From Billgrantia aerodenitrificans (lineage in GTDB: Bacteria; Pseudomonadota; Gammaproteobacteria; Pseudomonadales; Halomonadaceae), in assembly GCF_021404405.1 (NCBI RefSeq), contig NZ_JABFTV010000004.1, positions 310,001 to 374,000 on the forward strand: a DNA stretch of 64,000 bases, in the 5' to 3' direction. Of this stretch, positions 8,685 through 19,132 are shown piece after piece (the first letter of the stretch is position 1; each line of letters starts with the position of its first letter). The notes beneath the pieces were generated by a model. The model did not search any database. It worked only from the letters and a program-made list of their open reading frames with translations, and was not told the DNA's origin. Both the position numbers and the translations under genes were made by a program.

Positions 8685-8825
8685 ATCTGTATCTTCATTT
8701 CTGGTAGTCGCTACCCCGGTGGTGAGGCTGTGCCGGTCTCGAGGATCATGCGGAATCGTATTCATGACTGGCAGGACGCCACAACGGCCGGCCGGGATTC
8801 TTAACGAAAGAGCGATGGGTGGTCT

Positions 8826-9845
8826 ATGAAACGTCTTCTTGCCCTCTCCGGACTTGGCATGGCGCTTGGTCTGACGATGAGCCCTGCCTTTGCCGACGCC
8901 ACGCAGTATCCGCTTACTCTGAATAATTGCGGCGCAGAGGTGACCTTTGACACGGCCCCGGAGCGGGCAGTCGGCCTTGGCCAGGCCAGTGCGGAGATCA
9001 TGCTGATGCTTGGCCTCGAAGACAAGATGGTGGGCACCGCCTTCTGGCCCAATAGTGTCTTGCCGCAGCTGGCCGAAGCCAATGCCAAGGTGGAAGTGCT
9101 GACGGTCGAGTTCCCCACCTTCGAGTCCATTCTGGCCAAAGAGCCGGATTTCGTAACGGCGGCGCTGCCTAGCCTGATAGGCCCATCCAGCAGAGTGGCG
9201 ACGCGGGAGGACTTCGACAGGGTGGGTGTGTCGACCTACCTGTCACCCAACACCTGCGTCGCTGAGGGTATGGACAAGGACAAGTTCGGTTACGGCAATC
9301 GTGCCCAGCTCTGGAGCATGGATTCTCTCTACCAGGAGATCGAAGAGCTCGCCCAGATTTTCGACGTGAACGACCGGGGCCAGGCATTGATCGAGGACCT
9401 CAGGCGCCGTGAAGCCGCGCTGCGAGCCGAGTCTCCTCAAGGTGAAGACCCGCTCTCCTATGTCTTCTGGTTCTCCAGCCCGGCGCCCTCTGCCGACGCT
9501 TATCTGGGTGGGAAGCACGGTGCTTCCGGCTTCATCGCCGACGTGCTGGGCGGCACCAACGCCATCGACGCAGAGGCCGAATGGCCGGCGCTAGGCTGGG
9601 AAAGCATCATCGCGACCGATCCGGACGTCATCGTGGTAGCCCGCGTCGACCGTAACCGCTGGGAGTTGGACAAGGCGGAAGCAAAGATCGAATATCTCAA
9701 CTCGGACTCGGCCACCCGCGAAATGAGAGCGGTCAAGAACGGGGCCATCGTGGTCATGGACGGTAATGCCATGGACCCGACGCTCAGGACGATTTTCGGC
9801 GCGGAGCAGGTGGCCGAACAGCTGCAGGCGCTCGGTCTGAGATGA
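8826..9845 (+). CDS. Iron-siderophore-type ABC transporter substrate-binding protein
   Basis: The 339-residue protein begins with a clear signal peptide (M-K-R, hydrophobic core, cleavage after A-F-A near residue 23). The remainder fits the FepB/BtuF-type helical-backbone binding fold: a P-E-R-A-V-G-L-x-x-A-S-A-E-I-M-L-x-L-G-L segment in the first lobe and G-W-E-S-I-I-A-T-D-P-D-V-I-V-V in the second. It should capture a ferric siderophore or related complex in the periplasm for the FecCD-type permease encoded next, with which it shares an ATGA overlap. The ligand cannot be assigned from sequence alone. Confidence 0.88.
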   Translation: MKRLLALSGLGMALGLTMSPAFADATQYPLTLNNCGAEVTFDTAPERAVGLGQASAEIMLMLGLEDKMVGTAFWPNSVLPQLAEANAKVEVLTVEFPTFESILAKEPDFVTAALPSLIGPSSRVATREDFDRVGVSTYLSPNTCVAEGMDKDKFGYGNRAQLWSMDSLYQEIEELAQIFDVNDRGQALIEDLRRREAALRAESPQGEDPLSYVFWFSSPAPSADAYLGGKHGASGFIADVLGGTNAIDAEAEWPALGWESIIATDPDVIVVARVDRNRWELDKAEAKIEYLNSDSATREMRAVKNGAIVVMDGNAMDPTLRTIFGAEQVAEQLQALGLR

Positions 9846-10900
9846 GTATGGCGGTTAGTGTCAACCGGCCAGATGAGCGCTTGTCACGGTTCGTCTGGTC
9901 TGCCGGGTTGCTGTTGGCCTCACTGGTGGCCATCGCCCTGGTCGTCGGGATCAGCGTCGGGATCGGCGATATGCCGATCCCGCTCTCCACCACCTTCGCC
10001 ACGATAACCAACAAGCTGGGTTGGACGTCGATCGAACTCAACCGTATCCACGAGACCATCGTCTGGGATTATCGCTTGAGCCGGGCGCTGGTGGCCGCGT
10101 TGTGCGGTGCGGGCCTGGCCCTTGCCGGCGCCATCATGCAATCGATGCTGCGCAACCCGCTGGCAGAACCCTACGTGCTGGGCATTTCCGCCGGGGCTTC
10201 GACCGGCGCGGTCCTGGTCGTGATCCTGGGGCTGGGGGCCGGGGCGGTATCGCTCTCGTCGGGCGCCTTCGCCGGGGCTTTTGCCGCCTTCCTGTTCGTT
10301 GCACTGCTCTCGAACGGTGCACGCGGCGGGGCCGACCGCACGATACTGGCCGGCGTCGCGGCATCGCAGCTGTTCAATGCCGCGACCTCCTATATCGTTA
10401 CCACTGCCGGCAATGCTCAGCAGGCACGCGACGTGATGTTTTGGTTGCTCGGCAGCTTCGGCGGCGTGCGCTGGCCGGAGTTCTTCCTGGTATCGGTGGT
10501 GGTCGGGCTGGGGCTGGTGGCGTGCCTTTTCTATGCGCGGGTGCTGGATGCCTTCGCCTTCGGCGACGAGGCTGCCGCTTCCCTAGGGGTCAATGTCGGT
10601 CGAACACGGATCATCCTGTTCGCCCTCACCGCGGTCATGACGGCCACCATCGTCAGCATGGTAGGCACCATCGGTTTCGTCGGTCTCGTCGTTCCCCATG
10701 CCGCGCGTTTCGTGGTCGGCCCACGTCATGCAAGGCTGCTGCCGGCCTGCGCCATCGTGGGGGCGATCTTCATGGTGTTGGCCGACATTGCGTCGCGCAC
10801 GCTCATTCCCCGGCAGTCGTTGCCGATCGGCGTGGTGACGGCGCTGGTGGGCGTGCCGTTCTTCTCCATCATCCTCTACAGAATGCAGCGGGCATCATGA
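9842..10900 (+). CDS. FecCD-type iron-siderophore ABC permease
   Basis: The 352-residue integral membrane protein has about ten hydrophobic segments and FecCD family motifs: W-D-Y-R-L-S-R-A-L-V-A-A-L-C-G-A-G-L-A-L-A-G near residues 75-98, N-P-L-A-E-P-Y-V-L-G-I-S-x-G-A-S, and G-T-I-G-F-V-G-L-V-V-P-H-x-A-R near the C-terminus. Its start overlaps the binding-protein stop (ATGA) and its stop overlaps the ATPase start (ATGA), so the three subunits are translationally coupled. It probably acts as a homodimer, since only one permease gene is present. Confidence 0.94.
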   Translation: MSMAVSVNRPDERLSRFVWSAGLLLASLVAIALVVGISVGIGDMPIPLSTTFATITNKLGWTSIELNRIHETIVWDYRLSRALVAALCGAGLALAGAIMQSMLRNPLAEPYVLGISAGASTGAVLVVILGLGAGAVSLSSGAFAGAFAAFLFVALLSNGARGGADRTILAGVAASQLFNAATSYIVTTAGNAQQARDVMFWLLGSFGGVRWPEFFLVSVVVGLGLVACLFYARVLDAFAFGDEAAASLGVNVGRTRIILFALTAVMTATIVSMVGTIGFVGLVVPHAARFVVGPRHARLLPACAIVGAIFMVLADIASRTLIPRQSLPIGVVTALVGVPFFSIILYRMQRAS

Positions 10901-11658
10901 GTATCAAGGCCGACAATCTGGTCTGGAAGATCGGTGGGAAAACGGTCATCAACGGCGTCTCTTTCGAGGCGGAGCCGGGCAAGATGCTTGGGCTGCTGGG
11001 CCCGAACGGCTCCGGTAAGACCTCCCTGTTGCGGCTGCTGACGAGGCTCAAGCGCCCGCATGCCGGGCGGGTCATGCTCGATGATCGGGACCTCTCCAAG
11101 TTTCGCCGTCGTGCCATTGCGCAGCGGGTCGCCTTCATCGAGCAGCACGCCACCACCAATGCCAATCTCAAGGTCGAAGACGTGGTCAAGCTCGGTCGCT
11201 TCCCGCACCGCTCGATGTTTTCCGGCTGGAGCCGTGAAGACGATGCGGCGGTTAGTGAGGCACTTGAGCGCACCGGGATGAGCGCGAAGCGCCATGATGC
11301 CTGGCAGAGCCTTTCGGGAGGCGAGAAGCAGCGTACCCACCTGGCGCGTGCGCTGGCACAGTCGCCCAAGGAGCTGATCCTCGACGAGCCGACCAACCAT
11401 CTCGACGTCCAGCATCAGATCGGCCTGCTGCGGCTCGTTTCCAGCCTGCCCATTACCAGCATCATCGCGCTCCACGACCTCAATCACGCCGCGATGTTCT
11501 GCGATCGGCTGATCGTCATGCAGGCGGGAAAGGTCGTCGCCGCTGGTGTGCCCGAGGAGGTACTGACGCGGGACCTGTTACGCGAGGTCTTCTCGGTGGA
11601 AGCTCATGTGGAAACCTCGCCGCATCATGCAAGGCCACATATTCACTTCCTGCGATAA
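10897..11658 (+). CDS. Iron-siderophore ABC transporter ATP-binding protein
   Basis: I start this 253-residue protein at the ATG at 10897, which overlaps the permease stop; a long frame extends upstream but is a shadow of the permease. It has Walker A G-P-N-G-S-G-K-T-S, signature L-S-G-G-E-K-Q-R and Walker B L-I-L-D-E-P-T-N-H-L-D, plus an L-K-V-E-D-V-V-x-L-G-R-x-P segment typical of FecE/FhuC-like ATPases. It energises the importer encoded by the two preceding genes. Confidence 0.95.
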   Translation: MSIKADNLVWKIGGKTVINGVSFEAEPGKMLGLLGPNGSGKTSLLRLLTRLKRPHAGRVMLDDRDLSKFRRRAIAQRVAFIEQHATTNANLKVEDVVKLGRFPHRSMFSGWSREDDAAVSEALERTGMSAKRHDAWQSLSGGEKQRTHLARALAQSPKELILDEPTNHLDVQHQIGLLRLVSSLPITSIIALHDLNHAAMFCDRLIVMQAGKVVAAGVPEEVLTRDLLREVFSVEAHVETSPHHARPHIHFLR

Positions 11659-11678
11659 CCGACGTGCGATAACCGACG
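11651..11678. repeat. 14-bp tandem duplication at a stop codon
   Basis: The 14 bases TGCGATAACCGACG occur twice head to tail (11651-11664, 11665-11678). The first copy supplies the TAA stop of the ATPase gene and the second lies immediately 3', running into the terminator stem. This looks like a slippage duplication with no coding effect. Confidence 0.85.
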
Positions 11679-11711
11679 ACCCCACGCTTCGCCGGGCGAT
11701 GCGTGGGGTCG
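11677..11711. terminator. Hairpin between convergent genes
   Basis: An 11-bp perfect inverted repeat (11677-11687 with 11701-11711) with a 13-nt loop lies between the ABC ATPase stop at 11658 and the stop of the opposing dehalogenase gene at 11735. No strong T-run follows on either strand, so efficiency is uncertain. Its placement suggests a shared bidirectional terminator. Confidence 0.6.
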
Positions 11712-11734
11712 CGTCGAGGACGGTGGCTTCGTGT

Positions 11735-12406
11735 TTAGAGACCCACCAGGCCGGCCAGGCCGCCCATGTCCTTGATCACGTGGGTCACGTAATTCGGCGC
11801 CAGGTTCGGCTCATGGTTGCGATCGACCAACACTCGAGCGCCGTAGCCCATGTCGGAGGCGGACATGTGGTCGTAGCGGAAGCTGCTGGAGACGTGCATG
11901 CACTCTGCCGGTGAGCAGCCGAGCTGGTCGAACATGTATTCGAAGGCCTGGAGGCGCGGCTTGTAAGCGCGGGCCTGCTCGGCGGTGAAGACATGAGCGA
12001 ACGGGGCGCCGAGCTTTTCGACGTTCTGGTAGATCTGGTCGTTGTCGGCGTTGGAGAGGATCACCAGCGGAATTTCGTGGGCGACCTTCAGCAGGCCTGC
12101 CGGCACGTCCGGGTGCGGGCCCCAGGTCGGCACGGAGTTGTAGATCTCCAGTGCTTCTTCCTCGCGGAATTCGAGCTTCCACTTGCGGCAGGTGCGCTCG
12201 ACCGAGTTGTGAACGACTTCCTTGAACGGTTTCCAGTCGCCGAGGACTTCGTCGAGGCGGTAGACGCGGAAATCTTCGACGAAGGCTTCCATCTGTTCCG
12301 GAAGGATGCGATCCGCGAAGATCCTGCGCGCCGACGGGCCCATCTGGAAGTTCGTCATCGTGCCATAGCAATCGAAGGTGATGTACTTCGGCTTGAATGT
12401 GCTCAT
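11735..12406 (-). CDS. HAD-superfamily hydrolase, haloacid dehalogenase type II-like
   Basis: Starting at the ATG at 12406 (preceded by AGGAAAC), the product is 223 residues. It carries the HAD motifs: nucleophile in F-D-C-Y-G-T (D12), motif II L-S-N-A-D, motif III lysine in A-Y-K-P, and a C-terminal S-S-F-R-Y-D-H-M-S-A-S-D-M-G-Y-G-A segment that resembles the type II 2-haloacid dehalogenase group. The physiological substrate cannot be deduced; many members with this annotation act on other small organic acids. It is convergent with the iron importer and not obviously part of an operon. Confidence 0.82.
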   Translation of the reverse strand: MSTFKPKYITFDCYGTMTNFQMGPSARRIFADRILPEQMEAFVEDFRVYRLDEVLGDWKPFKEVVHNSVERTCRKWKLEFREEEALEIYNSVPTWGPHPDVPAGLLKVAHEIPLVILSNADNDQIYQNVEKLGAPFAHVFTAEQARAYKPRLQAFEYMFDQLGCSPAECMHVSSSFRYDHMSASDMGYGARVLVDRNHEPNLAPNYVTHVIKDMGGLAGLVGL

Positions 12407-12540
12407 GAGTTGGGTTTCCTGTTTTTTTACGATGGTGAAAAAAAGCCCTTCGGCGTCGTCAGTTGTATCCCGAGGCATGCCTCACGAATGGGGTCATTCA
12501 CTTTGCGCCGTAAACCCATTACACCATGGGGTTGCAAACA

Positions 12541-12648
12541 GATGGTTTCGATGCGTGGGGGGGAAACCGCAAGAAACGTCGCTTTTATGGGTGCGCACGG
12601 CAGATATATGCGTAGGCATTCCCCACGACTCAAGTGAGTCGTGGGGAA
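12541..12648 (+). other. Perfect 14-bp hairpin, possible IS200/IS605-type end remnant
   Basis: Bases 12619-12632 and 12635-12648 form a perfect 14-bp inverted repeat with a 2-nt centre, preceded by G-T-A-G-G-C-A-T. A second hairpin with six-base arms GGTTTC/GAAACC lies at about 12544-12567. The stretch between the dehalogenase start (12406) and cmoB stop (12702) otherwise holds no gene I can support. A GTAGGCAT-CCCC...GGGG hairpin resembles the right end of IS200/IS605 or IS1341-type elements, where it also forms the 3' part of the guide RNA. No transposase or TnpB coding sequence is present. It could instead simply terminate cmoB, though no T-run follows. Confidence 0.4.
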
Positions 12649-12701
12649 GCAGGGCAGGCGTCGATCATAGAAGCCGTGCTATTACCGCGGTGACCTGTGG
12701 C

Positions 12702-13694
12702 TCAGCGTGGCCGTTCCGCCATCACCACCGCCCGCCGCGGCGCCGGGTAGCCCTCGCGGGTGCGTGTGGGGTCGGTCGGATCGAGGAAGTCGGCCAGCGA
12801 CTGGAAGGTCATCCACTCGGTAGAACGCTGCTCCTCCAGCGACGTGAACGCTTCGTCCACCACCCGCACGTTGACGAAGCCACAGCGCTCGAGCCACTGG
12901 CACAGCGCCAGGGACGACGGCAGGAAGTAGACGTTGGGCATGGCGGCGTAGCGTTCGCCGGGCAGCAGCACCGTGGTGGCGTCGCCTTCCACCACCAGCG
13001 TCTCCAGCACCAGCTCACCGCCGGGGCGCAGGGCGTCCTTCAGCTGCACCAGATGCTCCAGTGGGGAAGGGCGGTGATAGAGCACGCCCATGGAGAACAC
13101 CGTGTCGAAGAACTCGAGCCGTTCGGGCACGTCCTCGATGCCTACCGGCAGGAAGTGAGTGCGTCCGCCATCGGCATCGCCGACGAAGTGGCGCAGGGCC
13201 TGGAACTGGTAATAGAAGCGCGGCGAGGGGTCGATCACCAGCACGAAGGCGGCACCGGCGCCGGCCATGCGCCAGGCGTGGTAGCCGCTGCCGCCGCCCA
13301 CGTCGAGCACGCGCCTGCCGCTCAGCGGGGCCAGGTGGGGGGTGACCCGCTGCCATTTCCAGTCGGAGCGCCATTCGGTGTCGATAGGAATGTCGGCGAG
13401 CCGGTAGGGGCCCTTGCGCCACGGCATCAGCTTGCGCAGCAGGTTCTCGCATTGGCGCCGCCGGCTGTCGTCGAGGGCGCAGTCCACCGTCACGGTATCG
13501 ACGTCCAACTGGACGTCGCGAGCCTCGGGCAGATCGGGCAGCTTGGCCACCGCCTTCTCCCAGGCCGGCAGATCGCCGTAGCGCTTGCGGTCTAGGCCGC
13601 GGGCCAGCTGCTCCGGCAGGCGGGCGAGCCAAGTGTCCAGCCCCTGATCGATGAAGGCGCGATAGAGCGGGCGGTGTTCGGCAGGGATCGCCAC
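12702..13694 (-). CDS. cmoB: tRNA U34 carboxymethyltransferase CmoB
   Basis: The 330-residue product matches CmoB in length and sequence. An N-terminal helical part contains W-R-K-G-P-Y-x-L-x-D-I-x-I-D-T-E-W-R-S-D-W-K-W. A SAM-like binding motif V-L-D-V-G-G-G-S-G-Y-H follows, then D-T-V-F-S-M-G-V-L-Y-H-R. CmoB transfers the carboxymethyl group of carboxy-SAM to 5-hydroxyuridine at tRNA wobble position 34, giving cmo5U. The start is GTG, two bases after the cmoA stop, so the two genes form one operon. Together they read as the complete carboxymethylation branch. Confidence 0.96.
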   Translation of the reverse strand: MAIPAEHRPLYRAFIDQGLDTWLARLPEQLARGLDRKRYGDLPAWEKAVAKLPDLPEARDVQLDVDTVTVDCALDDSRRRQCENLLRKLMPWRKGPYRLADIPIDTEWRSDWKWQRVTPHLAPLSGRRVLDVGGGSGYHAWRMAGAGAAFVLVIDPSPRFYYQFQALRHFVGDADGGRTHFLPVGIEDVPERLEFFDTVFSMGVLYHRPSPLEHLVQLKDALRPGGELVLETLVVEGDATTVLLPGERYAAMPNVYFLPSSLALCQWLERCGFVNVRVVDEAFTSLEEQRSTEWMTFQSLADFLDPTDPTRTREGYPAPRRAVVMAERPR

Positions 13695-13695
13695 C

Positions 13696-14439
13696 TCAGG
13701 CCTCCTTGAACGCGATCAGCGAGGCGAAGTTGAGGTACTGGAACCAGGTCAGCGAGCGCGGGAAGCCGGCCCGCGCCAGGCGCGCATGGTGGGCTTCCAG
13801 GGTGTCCGGCACCAGCACGTTCTCAAGCGCCGTACGCTTCTGGCTGATCTCCAGCTCGCTGTAACCGTTGGCGCGCTTGAAGTCGTGGTAGCGCTCCACC
13901 CGCCAGGCGTTGTCGCGCTCGTCGGGATCGACCACCTTTTCCGAGAGCACCAGCACCCCGCCCGGTTCCAGCGCCGCATAGAGCCGAGTGAGCAGGGCTT
14001 CGCGATCCTCGGGGGGCAGAAACTGCAGGGTGAAGTTGAGGATCACCAGACCCGAGGGGCGATAGTCGAGGGTGCGGATATCGCCCTCGATCACCTCGAT
14101 GGCATGCTCGGGACACTCCGTGGCGAGGGTCTCGCGGGCACGCTCCACCATAGCTGGGGAGATGTCCACCGCGGTGAGCCGGAAGGCGTCCGGCGGCAGC
14201 TGACCGGCCAGGGCCAGGCTGGCGGCGCCCAGCGAGCAGCCCAGGTCGTAGACGTGAGCGCCGTGGCGCAGATGGCGTGCCGCGATCAGCCCCAGCATGC
14301 CCAGAATCTGGCCGTAGCCGGGTACCGAGCGGCGGATCATGTCGGGAAAACAGGCCACCACCTGCTCGTCGAAGGAGAAGCGCGCCACCCGGTCCAGGGG
14401 TGTCGAAAAGATCGCGTCACGATAAGATGCGTCACTCAT
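13696..14439 (-). CDS. cmoA: Carboxy-S-adenosyl-L-methionine synthase CmoA
   Basis: The 247-residue protein is a class I methyltransferase-fold enzyme with [11 protein letters not shown] near residue 65 and an N-terminal [20 protein letters not shown] segment typical of CmoA. It makes carboxy-SAM from SAM and prephenate, the donor used by CmoB encoded next. It is divergent from pgi, with about 200 bp between the two starts. Confidence 0.96.
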   Translation of the reverse strand: MSDASYRDAIFSTPLDRVARFSFDEQVVACFPDMIRRSVPGYGQILGMLGLIAARHLRHGAHVYDLGCSLGAASLALAGQLPPDAFRLTAVDISPAMVERARETLATECPEHAIEVIEGDIRTLDYRPSGLVILNFTLQFLPPEDREALLTRLYAALEPGGVLVLSEKVVDPDERDNAWRVERYHDFKRANGYSELEISQKRTALENVLVPDTLEAHHARLARAGFPRSLTWFQYLNFASLIAFKEA

Positions 14440-14640
14440 GAGCAGGTCAGGCCGGTAGCGTGGAACAGGCGGACATTCTACGCTTGCTGCCGGCCGGCTG
14501 CACGGATAGCGCCACAGCGATGGAGCGGTGGATTTACAGGCGGATACAAGGCTAGCCTGAGAGCGGTGGAACTTTGCCCGGTTTCGACGAGAGCCTTCCC
14601 AGATGCGGCGGCTCCCGCAAAGACGTCAAGGAGGATTGCC

Positions 14641-16317
14641 ATGAACCAAGCACCCATCGACCGGACCGGTGCCTGGCAGCGGCTGATGGAACATGCCGAG
14701 CAGATGCGCGGCGCTCACCTGCGCCAGCTGTTCGTCGACCAAGCGCGAGGTAGCGCTTTCACGCGACGGGCGGCGGGCCTGACCCTCGATCTGTCGAAGC
14801 AGCGCTGGAGCGATGCGACGCTTGCGCTGCTGCTGGACCTGGCGCGAGAGGCCGGGGTGCCTGAAGGCATTCAGGCACTATTGAGCGGTGAGCACGTCAA
14901 CGTCAGCGAGGATCGTCCGGCGCTGCACACGGCGCTGCGCCTGCCCCCCGAGGCCTCGCTTCTCGTCGAGGGCGAGGACGTGGTGCCTGGCGTGCATGCC
15001 TCCCTGGATCGTATGGCGACCATGGTCGAGCGGCTGCATGCCCGTCAGTGGCGCGGCGCCACCGGCCGGCCGATTCACGACGTGGTCAATCTCGGCGTCG
15101 GCGGCTCCGACCTGGGCCCGCTGATGGTGACTCACGCCCTGGCAGACTACCGCCCCGCCGATGCCCATCACGTCGCAGTGCACTTCGCCTCGACCATGGA
15201 CGGCTCGCAGCTTGCCGACTACCTCACCCGCTTCAACCCCGAGACCACGCTGTTCGTGATCTCGTCGAAGTCCTTCACTACCATCGATACGCTGTCCAAC
15301 GCACGTACCGCCCGCGACTGGCTGATGGCGCGGCTGGTGGAGGATGGCAAGGACGTGGACGAGGCCATGGTGATGCGCCAGCACTTCGTCGGCGTCTCGG
15401 CCAAGCCCGAGAAGATGAGCGAGTGGGGCATCGCCGAGGCCAACCAGCTGCTGTTCTGGGAGTGGGTCGGCGGGCGCTATTCGCTATGGGGCGCCATCGG
15501 GCTGCCCATCGCCCTGGTGATCGGCATGGCCAACTTCCGCGAGCTGTTGGCCGGCGCCCATGCCATGGACGAGCACTTCGCCCAGGCGCCGCTTGACGAC
15601 AACTTGCCGGTGCTGCTGGCCCTGGCGGGGATCTGGAACGTCAATTTCCTTGATATCCGCGCCCACTCGATCCTGCCCTACGATGGCCGCCTGGAGCACT
15701 TCGCCGCCTATCTCGAGCAGTTGGAGATGGAGTCCAACGGCAAGTCGGCCACCCATGACGGCCGTCAGGTCGGCTACTCCACCTGTCCGGTGCTGTGGGG
15801 GCAGCTCGGTCCCAATGCCCAGCACGCCTTCTACCAGCTGCTGCACCAGGGCACTCAGCCCGTGGTGTGCGACTTCATCGCGCCGCTCACGCGCTACGAC
15901 GACGTCGAGGACGCGGCGACCCGCGATCACCTGATGGCCCAGCATCGCCTGACGCTGGCCAACTGTTTCGCCCAGTCGCGCCTGCTGATGCTCGGCGACG
16001 ACGCCATCGACGAGCCGGGCGAACGACCGGGACACAAGCGCTACCGCGGCAACCAGCCTTCCACCACGCTGCTGCTCGACCGTCTCACGCCCGCCACGCT
16101 GGGGGCGCTGATCGCGCTCTACGAGCACAAGGTGTTCGTCCAGGCCGCCATCTGGGGTATCAACCCGTTCGACCAGTGGGGCGTGGAGCTGGGCAAGCAG
16201 ATCGCCGGCGAGACCGAGCGGATTCTGGCCGAGCGCGACGGCCTCGACAGGATGGATGCCTCAAGCCGGGCTTTGATCGAAGCGGTGTGGCGCGCCGAGC
16301 AGGGGGGCGAGCGTTGA
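14641..16317 (+). CDS. pgi: Glucose-6-phosphate isomerase
   Basis: The ATG at 14641 has a strong AAGGAGG site (14628-14634) six bases upstream and gives 558 residues, the usual size. Recognisable segments are N-L-G-V-G-G-S-D-L-G-P, F-V-I-S-S-K-S-F-T-T-I-D-T, G-G-R-Y-S-L-W-G-A-I-G-L-P-I (family signature), and a C-terminal Y-E-H-K-V-F-V-Q-A-A-I-W-G-I-N-P-F-D-Q. It interconverts glucose-6-phosphate and fructose-6-phosphate in the cytoplasm and so also feeds sugar-nucleotide supply for exopolysaccharide. A frame running far upstream is not supported because it crosses the divergent cmoA gene. Confidence 0.97.
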   Translation: MNQAPIDRTGAWQRLMEHAEQMRGAHLRQLFVDQARGSAFTRRAAGLTLDLSKQRWSDATLALLLDLAREAGVPEGIQALLSGEHVNVSEDRPALHTALRLPPEASLLVEGEDVVPGVHASLDRMATMVERLHARQWRGATGRPIHDVVNLGVGGSDLGPLMVTHALADYRPADAHHVAVHFASTMDGSQLADYLTRFNPETTLFVISSKSFTTIDTLSNARTARDWLMARLVEDGKDVDEAMVMRQHFVGVSAKPEKMSEWGIAEANQLLFWEWVGGRYSLWGAIGLPIALVIGMANFRELLAGAHAMDEHFAQAPLDDNLPVLLALAGIWNVNFLDIRAHSILPYDGRLEHFAAYLEQLEMESNGKSATHDGRQVGYSTCPVLWGQLGPNAQHAFYQLLHQGTQPVVCDFIAPLTRYDDVEDAATRDHLMAQHRLTLANCFAQSRLLMLGDDAIDEPGERPGHKRYRGNQPSTTLLLDRLTPATLGALIALYEHKVFVQAAIWGINPFDQWGVELGKQIAGETERILAERDGLDRMDASSRALIEAVWRAEQGGER

Positions 16318-16372
16318 AGCGATATCCGTATCAGGCCTCAGTAGGGCTGGTAATGTATACAGTGGCTTGGGT

Positions 16373-18968
<2,596 letters not shown>

Positions 18969-18975
18969 CGCCAGC

Positions 18976-19092
18976 ACGAGCGGCGCCGGGGGCAGGCCGT
19001 AGCGGAGGTCATTTGCCATGGATGGCAAATGTAGCGCCCAGGGATGGGTTCACAGCGCCTCCGCGAAGGCCTGCCGCCGGGATAGCCGCGGC
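18976..19092 (+). repeat. Structured 3' repeat, copy A (after parE)
   Basis: This copy lies 3' of parE and is oriented with it. Outer stem: 18991-18998 with 19068-19075 (8 bp perfect), extended by a CCGG/CCGG segment beyond one G-G mismatch. Second stem: 19002-19008 with 19058-19064 (7 bp). Hairpin I: 19011-19030, 8-bp stem and TGGA loop. Hairpin II: CCCA-GGGA-TGGG at 19037-19048 within the core shared by all copies (TAGCGCCCAGGGATGGGTT). Stem sequences differ from the other copies but remain paired. Confidence 0.85.
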
Positions 19093-19132
19093 CGGAACGA
19101 GAGACATTGAACCCTGACCAAGGGCATATCGT

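Noticed and set aside
8589..8804. 71-codon plus-strand frame upstream of the iron importer
   Set aside because: It overlaps the promoter/Fur-box region, has no convincing ribosome-binding site and no recognisable family; more likely leader sequence.
12505..12545. Minus-strand segment resembling the repeat core (ATGGGTTTACGGCG) between cmoB and the dehalogenase gene
   Set aside because: Only the end of the core matches and no enclosing stems form, so I do not count it as a fifth copy.
14505..14555. Partial resemblance to the structured repeat core upstream of pgi (GCGATGGAGC...GGATTTACAGG)
   Set aside because: The paired arms and the CCCA-GGGA-TGGG hairpin are missing, and it lies upstream rather than downstream of a gene. 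It may be a decayed relic but cannot be supported.
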